Assembly (NCBI RefSeq): GCF_900096905.1
Contig: NZ_FMYI01000001.1
Location: forward strand, 411,202-475,201
DNA: 64,000 nucleotides
Source of the DNA: Pelagirhabdus alkalitolerans
GTDB taxonomy: Bacteria > Bacillota > Bacilli > Bacillales > Amphibacillaceae
Direction of reading: 5' to 3'
Positions 46,542 through 54,524 of this stretch are shown one piece after another. The notes beneath the pieces were generated by a model. It was not told where the DNA came from, did not search any database, and was given only the letters and a program-made list of their open reading frames with translations. A program made the position numbers and the translations under genes. Every line of letters begins with the position of its first letter. Positions within the stretch are counted from its first letter, which is position 1.

Positions 46542-47219
46542 ATGTCATTTTCACAGGAACTAAGAAAAGAATCAGAGGTTATTTTTCAGGGGATTTTCGA
46601 GCATCCGTATGTCGATGGTTTAGGTAAAGGGGATGTACCAAAAGAAGCACTCATTCATTATGTGAAAGCTGATTTTGAGTATTTGAATGCATTTATCAAC
46701 ATTTACGGATTAGCGATTGCAAAGAGCTCTACAAGAGAAGATATGGCTTATTTTTATGAAAAAATTGGTTTTGTATTAAACAGTGAAATTCATCCGCACA
46801 ATAATCTATGTCAGGTAGCTGGTGTAGATTATGATGACTTGCAAGGCTATGCCCTTCCGCCTACAGCCGATCATTATGTCAGTCATATGAAAAGCGCTGC
46901 ACAACAAGGGAGTATGGGTGAGTTACTAGCTGCATTATTACCATGTCCTTGGACATATCTAGAAATTGGGCATTATTTAATCGATAAATATAAACCAGAA
47001 CCGAATCACCCTTTCTATGATTGGATCACCTTTTACGCCAGGGAAGAAACGGCATCTATCACAACAGAGCTTCGTGAAAAACTAGACCACTGGGCACAAA
47101 ACGTTGGAGAAACGGAAAAAGAAAAGGCAAGACAAGCATTTATAAAAAGTTGTCAATTAGAATATGGATTTTGGGAAATGGCCTATACCCAAGAAGAATG
47201 GCCGTTTAAGATAAGCTAA
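46542..47219 (+). CDS. tenA: TenA, aminopyrimidine aminohydrolase (thiaminase II)
   Basis: This 225-residue helical protein of the TenA/PQQC fold recycles degraded thiamine by releasing the HMP pyrimidine from aminopyrimidine breakdown products. FxHPYVDGLGKGDVPKEALIHYVKADFEYL, the active-site Cys in ALLPCPWTYLEIGHYL, and YDWITFYAREE are family motifs; the final EYGFWEMAYTQEEWP carries the conserved Glu. The ribosome site is GAGGAGGCG. It is preceded by its own TPP riboswitch. It works with the YkoFEDC transporter next door, which imports HMP or related pyrimidines. Confidence 0.95.
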   Translation: MSFSQELRKESEVIFQGIFEHPYVDGLGKGDVPKEALIHYVKADFEYLNAFINIYGLAIAKSSTREDMAYFYEKIGFVLNSEIHPHNNLCQVAGVDYDDLQGYALPPTADHYVSHMKSAAQQGSMGELLAALLPCPWTYLEIGHYLIDKYKPEPNHPFYDWITFYAREETASITTELREKLDHWAQNVGETEKEKARQAFIKSCQLEYGFWEMAYTQEEWPFKIS

Positions 47220-47292
47220 GCACTAGTTGTGGATAGCTATCTCATTTTCAGTCGTCATCCACGACGATAAGTGAACATAATTAAATAGCAAA

Positions 47293-47387
47293 GTTGCACT
47301 AGGGGAGCCGGAAAATGGCTGAGAAGAACGATATTGTTCTGACCCTTTGGACTCGATCTAGATCATACTAGCGTGGGGAAGTGCAGT
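47293..47387 (+). ncRNA. TPP riboswitch (THI box) controlling ykoFEDC
   Basis: P1 pairs TGCAC (47295-47299) with GTGCA (47381-47385). THI-box blocks are CTAGGGGAGCC, GGCTGAGA, GACCCTTTGGACTCGATCTAG and ATCATACTAGCGTGGGGAAG. It departs from the consensus at CTGA (here TCGA) and CCAGCGTAG (here CTAGCGTGG), with changes that keep the pairing. Confidence 0.92.
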
Positions 47388-47427
47388 CGAATAGTTTATG
47401 CATTTTTATTTTAATGCATAAACTCCG

Positions 47428-47457
47428 GCTGCATTCCTACGGGAGTGCAGCTTTTTT
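47428..47457 (+). terminator. Riboswitch-controlled terminator before ykoF
   Basis: GCTGCATTCC (47428-47437) pairs with GGAGTGCAGC (47442-47451), followed by six T. A second hairpin (GTTTATGCA/TGCATAAAC, about 47395-47423) sits just upstream and may be the alternative structure. Confidence 0.88.
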
Positions 47458-47482
47458 ATATTTTTCAAGGAGGAGAATATTT

Positions 47483-48094
47483 ATGGGGAATTTTGTTTGT
47501 CTAAGTAATCGAATAGCTGGGTGTCGTTTTTCTATTCATCCAATGCGAGATGATTTTATTGATATCATTACAACAGCACTAAAAGAAGTGGATACGTCAA
47601 AGGTGTGGGTGCAAACGGATGATGTGAGCACCTTAGTGAGAGGAAGAATCGCTCACATTTTTGATGTAACAAAAGCCCTTTATCTTCATGCTGCTAAGAC
47701 TGGTGCTCACGTTGCCTTTGAAGCGACTTACTCAGTTGGTTGTCCAGGAGATACAGCCGGTGATGTTTTTATGGCGGAAGATGACGTTGTACTGAATAAA
47801 GAAACAGTTGATTCAATCAAACAAGAGACGTCTACTAAATTTGCTTTATATCCATTAGGTGGTGGCCAGTACATGGACCAAATCTATGCTCAAATTGAAG
47901 CAATGAAAGATCACGGGGTTGAAGTTAGCGGTACCCATTACGCCACTCGGTTAGATGGAGAAGCAGTCAATATATTTAACGGATTAGAAAAAGTATTTAT
48001 TGATATGGAAGAGAGCGGTTCTTCTCATACTGTCATGACTGTATCTATGTCAGCAAATAGCCCCTCAACGAAAGGTGGAAAAGCAAATGAGTAA
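47483..48094 (+). CDS. ykoF: YkoF, thiamine/HMP-binding protein
   Basis: The protein is 203 residues from the ATG at 47483 (AAGGAGGAG upstream). It has two ferredoxin-like repeats of the YKOF fold: GCRFSIHPMRDDFIDIITTALKEVD...KVWVQTDDVSTLVRGRIAHIFDVTKALYLHA, and FALYPLGGGQYMDQIYAQIEAMKDHGVEVSGTHYATRLDGEAVNIFNGLEKVF. The B. subtilis protein binds thiamine and its pyrimidine part. It overlaps ykoE by 8 nt. Confidence 0.95.
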   Translation: MGNFVCLSNRIAGCRFSIHPMRDDFIDIITTALKEVDTSKVWVQTDDVSTLVRGRIAHIFDVTKALYLHAAKTGAHVAFEATYSVGCPGDTAGDVFMAEDDVVLNKETVDSIKQETSTKFALYPLGGGQYMDQIYAQIEAMKDHGVEVSGTHYATRLDGEAVNIFNGLEKVFIDMEESGSSHTVMTVSMSANSPSTKGGKANE

Positions 48095-48668
48095 ATGGAC
48101 ATTAAAAGAAGTTATTGTAATGGCAGCATTATCTGTTGTCTTTGGTGTGATCTATCTAGCCTTTATACCCATTGGCGGCATATTAGTCGGTTTTATGGGA
48201 CCCATTGGATATGAGCCAATCTTTGGCATTTGGTTTATCGTTTCCATTATTGCAGCCTACATTTTTCAAAAACCTGGAGCAGCCTTCATATCAGAGACCA
48301 TTGCCGCTACTATTGAAGTTATGCTAGGAAATGCACTGGGACCTCTTATTATCGTTGTTGGCATCATTCAAGGGATTGGAGCAGAGGCAGTATTTGCTGC
48401 TACAAGGTGGAAAAATTATAGTTTGTGGGTACTCATGTTAGCAGGTATGGGATCCGCAGTTACTAGCTTTATTTGGGGAATGTTCCAAAACGGTTATATT
48501 GCTTTTGCTCCTAGTTATATTCTAGCCATGTTTGTCATCCGCTTAATCAGTGGTGCTCTTATTGGTGGGTGGCTTGGCAAAGTAATAAGTGATGCTTTAG
48601 CTAAAACTGGCGTGCTAGCAAGTTTTGCACTTGGCAAGCAATATAAGAAAAGGAAAAAGGCCGCATGA
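48087..48668 (+). CDS. ykoE: YkoE, substrate-binding S component of the ECF transporter
   Basis: The protein is 193 residues from ATG 48087 (AAAGGTGG upstream); an ATG at 48075 is too close to any site. It has six membrane helices of the ABC hydroxymethylpyrimidine S-component family (VIYLAFIPIGGILVGFMGPIGYEPIFGIWFIVSI, AAFISETIAATIEVMLGNALG). It contacts the shared T and ATPase subunits encoded downstream. Confidence 0.95.
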   Translation: MSKWTLKEVIVMAALSVVFGVIYLAFIPIGGILVGFMGPIGYEPIFGIWFIVSIIAAYIFQKPGAAFISETIAATIEVMLGNALGPLIIVVGIIQGIGAEAVFAATRWKNYSLWVLMLAGMGSAVTSFIWGMFQNGYIAFAPSYILAMFVIRLISGALIGGWLGKVISDALAKTGVLASFALGKQYKKRKKAA

Positions 48669-50329
48669 TTCAAACAGCCGTCATTAAAGTTGATCAGTTA
48701 ACGTTATTTTTCGAAGATTATCCAGAAAAACCGGTATTAGATGCTATTAACTTTGAATCAATGGCTAAGGAGAACCTGTTAATCCTTGGTCCAAGTGGCT
48801 GTGGCAAAAGCACCTTAACGCACTGCCTAAATGGCCTCTATCCCAGAGAGTTAGACGGAAAATTGACAGGTGATGTTTTTATTAATTCGAAAAGCATTGT
48901 TGAATTTGCTCATGGTGAAGTTTCTCATACTGTAGGCGTTGTCTTTCAAGATCCCGAAACACAATTCTGTATGTTTACAGTTGAGGATGAGATTGCCTTT
49001 GGTCTCGAAAATAAAGGGATCTTGCCCTCTGAGATGGGAAAAATGATCGATCACGTATTAGAGTTAGTCAATATGACGCCATTCAAAAACAGAAGTATTA
49101 CCACACTCTCAGGTGGACAAAAACAAAAATTAGCCTTAGCTTGTATTCTTGCCATGGAACCAGACATTCTCGTATTGGATGAGCCAACAGCAAATTTAGA
49201 TCCTGTCGCAACGCTTGAATTCATTGACACGCTCGATCAACTACAACAGCAAAAAGAATTTTCATTTATCATTATTGAACACCAATTAGACGGTTGGGTA
49301 TCACTCATTGACCGTTGCATGATGTTAAACAACAAAGGACAGCTATTTTACAATGGTAACTTAAGAGATGGAATTAATGCACATCGTCACACATTAGAAC
49401 AGCAAGGTATTTGGATCCCAACCCCTACTAGGCTGGCATTGAACATCGAGCACCAGTCGGATTACACCTTTGATCATTTGCCGATAACTGTTGATGAGCT
49501 GGCCGCTTATCCATTGCCTACACCTGTCAGTTCAACCCGTATTACTAAAAGCAACCCGTTAGCTTTAAAAGCAGAGAAACTAACATGGACCAAAAAAAGT
49601 ACACCGATTATAAATGAGGTAGATCTCAGCCTATATGAAGGTGAATTTATCACGATTTTAGGAGCAAATGGCAGTGGGAAATCATCGCTTTCGAAACTGA
49701 TTGCCGGAATAGAGAAACCTACCAAAGGATCTACCTATCTCTATGAAAAAAAACTAAACGAATGGAAAGAAAGAGATTTAAGAACAAAAATCGGCTATGT
49801 CTTTCAGAATCCAGAACATCAATTTATTACGGATTCGGTATACGACGAGGTTTCATTAAGTTTACGCATACGAGGATTAAATGAAGCAGATATCAAAGAA
49901 CGGGTCAGCCTCATTCTGCATCAGTGCCAATTAACGGGATTTGAGGAGAGTCATCCTTATACACTTAGTCAAGGTCAAAAAAGAAGATTAAGCGTGGCAA
50001 CGATGATTGTTGATAACCAATCCTTACTGATACTTGATGAACCTACATTTGGTCAAGATGCTAATTCTACAAAACAACTGTTATCTCTATTACAGGAACG
50101 TAATGAAACGGGCACATCGATTGTCATGATTACGCATGATATGGAAATTGTCCATCAATATGCAGATCGCGTCATTGTAATGGAAGACGGAAAAATCGTC
50201 CTTGATGCCAGTCCAACTGCATTATGGGAAGTTCCAAGCGAACAATTATTGAACTGGCAACTTGAATTACCTGTTCAAGTAAAATTAGATCAACGAAAAC
50301 AGAAGGATGTTTCATATGTATATTCATAA
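48665..50329 (+). CDS. ykoD: YkoD, duplicated ATPase of the ECF-type thiamine-precursor transporter
   Basis: This 554-residue protein has two full ABC domains. The first (about 1-240) has GPSGCGKSTLTH, LSGGQKQKLALACILAMEPDILVLDEPTANLD; the second (about 300-545) has GANGSGKSSLSKLI, LSQGQKRRLSVATMIVDNQSLLILDEPTFGQD. The ATG overlaps the ykoE stop by 4 nt. It energises the EDC complex; the fused pair replaces separate EcfA1/A2 subunits. Confidence 0.96.
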   Translation: MIQTAVIKVDQLTLFFEDYPEKPVLDAINFESMAKENLLILGPSGCGKSTLTHCLNGLYPRELDGKLTGDVFINSKSIVEFAHGEVSHTVGVVFQDPETQFCMFTVEDEIAFGLENKGILPSEMGKMIDHVLELVNMTPFKNRSITTLSGGQKQKLALACILAMEPDILVLDEPTANLDPVATLEFIDTLDQLQQQKEFSFIIIEHQLDGWVSLIDRCMMLNNKGQLFYNGNLRDGINAHRHTLEQQGIWIPTPTRLALNIEHQSDYTFDHLPITVDELAAYPLPTPVSSTRITKSNPLALKAEKLTWTKKSTPIINEVDLSLYEGEFITILGANGSGKSSLSKLIAGIEKPTKGSTYLYEKKLNEWKERDLRTKIGYVFQNPEHQFITDSVYDEVSLSLRIRGLNEADIKERVSLILHQCQLTGFEESHPYTLSQGQKRRLSVATMIVDNQSLLILDEPTFGQDANSTKQLLSLLQERNETGTSIVMITHDMEIVHQYADRVIVMEDGKIVLDASPTALWEVPSEQLLNWQLELPVQVKLDQRKQKDVSYVYS

Positions 50330-51095
50330 TTTAAATCCGAGTATCAAAGCGATAACCATTATTTTAAGTGTTCTACTTTTAACGGTGGTGTTTGATCCGA
50401 TTACACCACTTCTCTTTATCATTTGGATTTGGATTATCACGCTCTTTGTCGCTAAAGTTAATATTAAAAAATTTCTGCTTTTTCTTTCACCGTTCCTTAT
50501 CTTTGCTTTTGGGATGTTTTGGAGCAATCTTGCATTTGGCAATGAGCCCACTAATCCAACTGAAGTTGTTTCCTTTTGGGGCAATAATATCCCGATAGAG
50601 AATATAAATACGGCTTTAGCTTTATCACTGAGAATTTTAGCCTTCGCCTCTTTATCTTTATTATTTCTTTTAACAACAAATATTTTGCATTTTATTCTGA
50701 GTCTCATGCAACAATGTAAGCTCCCACCTAAGCTTGCTTATGGGATCCTTGCAGGATACAGATTCTTGCCCATGATAAAAGATGAACTCGGACTTATCAG
50801 GTCTGCCCATCGTGTTCGCGGTATTAACCGAGCCAAGACACTAAAAGAGAAGATGCATCAATACAAACGTTTTATTATCCCGCTTCTTGCCAGTGCGATT
50901 CGAAAGGCTGAACGTACAGCCATTGCCATGGAATCAAAAGGATTTACTGGTAGTAGAGACCGTACTTTTTATCGACAATTTACAGTTACAACTAAAGACT
51001 GGTTATTCCTAGTCATGATGCTAAGCGTTTTAATTACGCTTATTATATTCGCTTGGCAAATAGGCTATTTCAGATGGTACACTGGCGAAATTTAA
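50316..51095 (+). CDS. ykoC: YkoC, transmembrane T component of the ECF transporter
   Basis: The protein is 259 residues from ATG 50316 (AGAAGGA 9 nt upstream; the earlier ATG at 50307 is too near the site). Five or six membrane helices and the coupling-helix region LIRSAHRVRGINRAKTLKEKMHQYKRFIIPLLASAIRKAERTAIAMESKGF with the A-R-G-like signature of CbiQ/EcfT proteins are present. It ends the operon. Confidence 0.94.
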   Translation: MYIHNLNPSIKAITIILSVLLLTVVFDPITPLLFIIWIWIITLFVAKVNIKKFLLFLSPFLIFAFGMFWSNLAFGNEPTNPTEVVSFWGNNIPIENINTALALSLRILAFASLSLLFLLTTNILHFILSLMQQCKLPPKLAYGILAGYRFLPMIKDELGLIRSAHRVRGINRAKTLKEKMHQYKRFIIPLLASAIRKAERTAIAMESKGFTGSRDRTFYRQFTVTTKDWLFLVMMLSVLITLIIFAWQIGYFRWYTGEI

Positions 51096-51179
51096 AAACA
51101 ACTGGCCAGATATAGATTTATATAAAGACGCTCCCAACAAAGTGGACAGTAGAAATAATAAAATTCTACACTACTTTGT

Positions 51180-51221
51180 GTGGAGACGGGATAGTTATGT
51201 CTACAAAACCGCTCCAGTTTA
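51180..51221 (+). repeat. 42-nt exact copy of the tenA riboswitch expression platform
   Basis: The sequence matches 46419-46460 over 42 of 42 positions. It starts with the 3' strand of riboswitch P1 (GTGGAG), covers the linker and ends after the 5' arm and loop of the terminator (ACCGCTCCAGTTTA). The rest of the aptamer is missing, so it cannot bind TPP. It lies just after ykoC. Confidence 0.9.
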
Positions 51222-51226
51222 TAAAA

Positions 51227-51333
51227 TGTACCCTATAGAGTAGACACTAAAAAAAAGACTACTCTATAGGGTGATAGGCTCCCCTTAAAGTAGACAGTTT
51301 ATAAAATTACTTCTACTTAAGCGGAGCCTATCA
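51227..51333. repeat. Compound inverted-repeat element (two adjacent hairpins)
   Basis: The first hairpin has 14-bp arms ACCCTATAGAGTAG (51230-51243) and CTACTCTATAGGGT (51259-51272). The second has 11-bp arms TGATAGGCTCC (51272-51282) and GGAGCCTATCA (51323-51333), with an inner imperfect repeat TTAAAGTAGA/TCTACTTAA. GTAGACA recurs next to each left arm. The TG...CA-like borders suggest degenerate IS ends or a small MITE-like element; the second hairpin could also serve as a terminator for ykoC or the coat genes. Confidence 0.55.
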
Positions 51334-51342
51334 AATTTACGT

Positions 51343-51597
51343 TTATTGTTCTGACATAAGTTGATTTTTCAATTGTTGAATGACTTCGTCTGAAGCTGGT
51401 GCCGCTGGTTGATAATGACCTTTTTGAAGGGCGAGGTTATACAATGTTCGCTGACGAGACTCATCCTGATTTCTCAGTTGAATTAAAGTCTGTCTTAGCT
51501 CTGTATTATTTGTTTGAGCGATGATATTGGCATAGCCTGTTAAGCTCGCATTTATTCCAGCTAAATAATCATTGACCATTTCTTTATCTTGAAGCAT
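51343..51597 (-). CDS. Spore coat protein, CotF family
   Basis: This 84-residue helical protein has the CotF pattern (LQDKEMVNDYLAGINASLTGYANIIAQTNNTELRQTLIQLRNQDESRQRTLYNLALQKGHY). The ribosome site is AAGGAGG. It lies 12 nt after its small partner gene, and the two are co-transcribed, as is usual for coat F-type pairs. It indicates a spore-forming host. A sporulation sigma promoter is expected but I did not identify one with confidence. Confidence 0.85.
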   Translation of the reverse strand: MLQDKEMVNDYLAGINASLTGYANIIAQTNNTELRQTLIQLRNQDESRQRTLYNLALQKGHYQPAAPASDEVIQQLKNQLMSEQ

Positions 51598-51609
51598 GCT
51601 TCAACCTCC

Positions 51610-51798
51610 TTAATTTAAATAAGTCATTAGATTTTGTTGGGCTTGTTTGGCCGCTTGTGCATCTCTCGCGAATAGTTCTTTAAACTCGGGATCCGTGCAA
51701 TTTTGAGCATATACTTCCAATTTTTTTGTTACATTCCCATGCCCACCGATTAAACTTCGCAAGTGCTCGACTTCTAATTCAGTTAAGTGATGGCTCAT
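51610..51798 (-). CDS. Small CotF-associated spore coat protein
   Basis: The protein is 62 residues from the second ATG (51798), which is 6 nt from AAAGGAGG. MSHHLTELEVEHLRSLIGGHGNVTKKLEVYAQNCTDPEFKELF...AQQNLMTYLN is the short helical partner found directly upstream of CotF-type genes, where the longer forms carry both halves in one protein. Confidence 0.75.
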   Translation of the reverse strand: MSHHLTELEVEHLRSLIGGHGNVTKKLEVYAQNCTDPEFKELFARDAQAAKQAQQNLMTYLN

Positions 51799-51951
51799 AA
51801 TCATCCTCCTTTGTCATTATAAATTGCCCATTTTTAGAAAGAAAATACATTATGTATTAGAAATATAAGGACAATGACTGTGAATATTGCGACACGAAAC
51901 AGCTTATGTTTAAATGATTATAAGTTCAAAAAATTGGAAGGGAGTGAAAGG

Positions 51952-52170
51952 ATGGAATTTAACATATTCATTATCATTATCAGCATCATTGCTATTTATG
52001 GCCCAATCATTATCATACCCGTGTGTTCAGTCATTTTAGTATCAAATATTCTTCATATTGTCTCTTATAAGATCCATATTCCAGACAAACAAAAAGCGAA
52101 GATCATTATATCTACCACTTTAATTTTGTTGGTTTTTTCATCTCTACTTTCAACTATTGCATCTAATTAA
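51952..52170 (+). CDS. 72-residue membrane protein
   Basis: GGGAGTGAAAGG precedes the ATG at 51952; a frame from 51874 has no site. Two membrane helices (NIFIIIISIIAIYGPIIIIPVCSVILVSNIL and KAKIIISTTLILLVFSSLLSTIA) are linked by a basic segment HIVSYKIHIPDKQK. No family is recognised. It is 21 nt upstream of the PD-(D/E)XK-like gene and may be its operon partner. Confidence 0.6.
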   Translation: MEFNIFIIIISIIAIYGPIIIIPVCSVILVSNILHIVSYKIHIPDKQKAKIIISTTLILLVFSSLLSTIASN

Positions 52171-52191
52171 TACTTTTAAAAGGAGGATTTT

Positions 52192-52944
52192 ATGGTATCA
52201 GTCAGCCAAAGAATTTCAAAGGTAAAGCAACCAAGAGGAGGATACATAAAGCCAAAAGAATTTGTTGTGACTCATTTACAGGATGATTTTGATTTATATG
52301 AAAATGAAAATATTCATAGTCCATTAATTGGATTGGCTGTAGATTATTTGACTAGATTTATTAACGGTGCAACCCTTCAAGAGGCCTTTGAAATTTCAAT
52401 GTTAGGAGCATCAAGGATTAGAAAAGACGCATTAGCAAATGAGTTACTTTCCAACATAAAAGGTACAGATGATAACTCAATCATAAACGCATGTAAGCTG
52501 GTTGGATTCGATGTCGTCTTTCGTTCAGGAGCTATGGGGTATAAACAAGTAGAATTAATTAACCCTGACTTAGAAACCATCTCAAATATCAGAGTTATGG
52601 TAAAGAGATCATTAAGTTTTTTTGATGCTTATGGTCCTATTGTAAAAGACGGTTTTAATTTTGAAGGTGGATACACCAAAGTAATTAGTAAAGGTGATGG
52701 TGACTTTTTAACAAAAGACACGTTGTGGGACTTCAAGGTATCTAAATCAAAACCAAAAAATAAACATACATTACAATTGTTTATATATTATTTACTGGGA
52801 ATGCATTCAGTACACCCTGAATTTGAAGAAATTAAAAATTTAGGTGTATTTAATCCACGATTAAATACAGTCTACTTGCTGCCTGTCGATTCGATTCCTG
52901 ATGAAGTCATAGAAGAAGTTGAAACTACTGTCATAGGCTACTAA
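52192..52944 (+). CDS. Protein with a PD-(D/E)XK nuclease-like core
   Basis: The protein is 250 residues, with ribosome site AAAGGAGG. The N-terminal half has VKQPRGGYIKPKEF and SPLIGLAVDYLTRFINGATLQEAFEISMLGA. The C-terminal half has KGDGDFLTKDTLWDFKVSKSKPKNKHTLQLFIYYLLGMHSVH. That fits a nuclease core: an Asp in GDGDF, D-x-K as DFK, and a Q-x3-Y helix (QLFIYY), as in the Cas4/PDDEXK_1 type. I know of no named family for the full length. Genes of this sort are found beside integrative elements, and the accessory region starts here. The function is unknown. Confidence 0.65.
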   Translation: MVSVSQRISKVKQPRGGYIKPKEFVVTHLQDDFDLYENENIHSPLIGLAVDYLTRFINGATLQEAFEISMLGASRIRKDALANELLSNIKGTDDNSIINACKLVGFDVVFRSGAMGYKQVELINPDLETISNIRVMVKRSLSFFDAYGPIVKDGFNFEGGYTKVISKGDGDFLTKDTLWDFKVSKSKPKNKHTLQLFIYYLLGMHSVHPEFEEIKNLGVFNPRLNTVYLLPVDSIPDEVIEEVETTVIGY

Positions 52945-53012
52945 TATAACCTTCATAAATTGGGCTAAAGCTATATGGAGTGAATAGTAAGACATTAGAG
53001 TTATAAAGACTA

Positions 53013-53117
53013 TTAACGCTTATTGTTAAACAATATAACCATTGAAAGGTAACGATCGTATGCATAATTAAGATAATCACCTTTTAGGATTTGTTCTTTT
53101 AATCTTTCAGGTTCCAT
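53013..53117 (-). CDS. 34-residue small protein with a strong ribosome site
   Basis: GAAAGGAGA lies 8 nt before the ATG at 53117. The product starts MEPERLKEQILKGDYLNYAY and continues DRYLSMVILFNNKR. It is a charged-to-hydrophobic mini-protein or the intact start of a truncated gene. No family is recognised. The rest of 52945-53520 holds no other gene. Confidence 0.4.
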   Translation of the reverse strand: MEPERLKEQILKGDYLNYAYDRYLSMVILFNNKR

Positions 53118-53310
53118 GGATTCGATCTCCTTTCAAGTTATAGGTGTAATTAATGGTTAATTAAAAATAAACGCCTTAACTAGATATCCGTTTAAACCTT
53201 TTGTTGCGGACTGAATTGTGTATCTTAATCGGAACGAAAAGGATAGCCAATTGCAAGGATTATTTCAGAGGTGTAATCCTCAAATTTTTATTTGCCTTAA
53301 ACTCTCACTT

Positions 53311-53339
53311 TGAACTTGTAAGTGATACTTACAAGTTCA
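53311..53339. promoter_or_regulatory. Isolated 29-bp palindrome, possible operator
   Basis: Perfect 13-bp arms TGAACTTGTAAGT/ACTTACAAGTTCA flank the 3-bp centre GAT. It has no T tract, so it is not a terminator. The arrangement suits a dimeric repressor, but there is no regulator gene nearby. Confidence 0.5.
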
Positions 53340-53520
53340 CACATCCACCGCTTCTCTTTCTTGATAAAAATTTTGAATATGAAATGTGAAACTCTAAATT
53401 GAGGTTTGATATAAATTATCTCGCAATTACTTCGATTTCTTCTATACGAATGTTATAACACTTAAAAATAAGAATTTATCAAAATAAGAATGTATATGCA
53501 CTCAGTTTAATACATAAAGA

Positions 53521-53558
53521 AAACTCCTTATATTCAATTAAAAATTCAAAGGAGTTTC
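53521..53558 (-). terminator. Candidate terminator of the EamA transporter gene
   Basis: AAACTCCTT (53521-53529) pairs with AAGGAGTTT (53549-53557 region) across a loop of about 19 nt. On the minus strand it is followed by TTCTTTATG. Confidence 0.55.
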
Positions 53559-53645
53559 CAATTTGCTATTTGATTTATTATAGTTCAGTTTTTCCCGCCT
53601 CAAATTACTCATTAATGGGTTATTAATATATAACCTAAAATACAA

Positions 53646-54524
53646 TTATTGATTGTCATCAGATTGCTTTACACTTAGCAAGGTGATTGTAACTAAGATG
53701 AACCCCATTCCAAACACTTGATTAATGGTCAATTGATTGCCTAAAAGGATAACTCCAAATAGAGAAGCAGTCACCGGCTCAATCATGGCTACCATTGAAG
53801 CAGTTGTCGGCGTCGTCCTACGAAGGCCAATCAGATAAATTATAAATGAAATGCCAGCACCTACAATGCCTAATAGAAGAAACGATCCTATGTCACTTGA
53901 CCTAACGACAGCAGCGACTTCATGATTATCGACAAAAAGAAAAAGGATGCAGCAAAGTGTAAAAAAAGCGATGGTTAACGTCATTTGTGGTTTTGCGATA
54001 GAGGAGGCATGTTTAAATCCGAATATAAACAATGCATAGGAAAAACCGGAGGCAAGGCCGTAGACAACACCGAGGAAACTGACTGAAATTGAATTGAAGT
54101 TGTAAGCATCTGTAAGTAGAATGACTGCGATTAGTACAACAACAATGCACCTCCACTTAAACCATGTTGAACGCTCTATTAACAGTAAAAAGGAAATGAG
54201 CATAACGAACACAGGCGCTGTGTACATTAAAGTTACGGCAACAGCGATGCTTGAAGCTTGTATGCTGAAAAAATAAAATGTAAAGTTTCCTGCAATACCA
54301 ACACCAGCTAGCAGGGCCCATTTATATAAATCATTAGAAATAACCCAATTCTGCCAAAAACTGAAAAGAGACCACGTAAAAAAACATATAAACCCAACAA
54401 ACCCCCGACAAAACGAAATCACAACAGGATCCCAGCCCTTAGCCATTAAAATATCAGCAATCCCCCCACTTACTACCCAACATATAGCGGCTACCATAAC
54501 TAAACCGATCCCTGCAAACCTCAC
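53646..54524 (-). CDS. EamA-family (DMT superfamily) transporter
   Basis: The protein is 292 residues with a GTG start, which is 10 nt after AAAGGGGG. It has ten membrane helices in two EamA repeats (GLVMVAAICWVVSGGIADILMAKGWDPVVISFCRGFVGF; the second GVVYGLASGFSYALFIFGF). It ends TPTTASMVAMIEPVTASLFGVILLGNQLTINQVFGMGFILVTITLL. This is a typical metabolite or drug exporter of unknown substrate. It stands alone. Confidence 0.88.
   Translation of the reverse strand: MRFAGIGLVMVAAICWVVSGGIADILMAKGWDPVVISFCRGFVGFICFFTWSLFSFWQNWVISNDLYKWALLAGVGIAGNFTFYFFSIQASSIAVAVTLMYTAPVFVMLISFLLLIERSTWFKWRCIVVVLIAVILLTDAYNFNSISVSFLGVVYGLASGFSYALFIFGFKHASSIAKPQMTLTIAFFTLCCILFLFVDNHEVAAVVRSSDIGSFLLLGIVGAGISFIIYLIGLRRTTPTTASMVAMIEPVTASLFGVILLGNQLTINQVFGMGFILVTITLLSVKQSDDNQ

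Noticed and set aside
51180..51221. A third TPP riboswitch
   Set aside because: Only the platform half is copied; the aptamer core with the THI-box blocks is missing.
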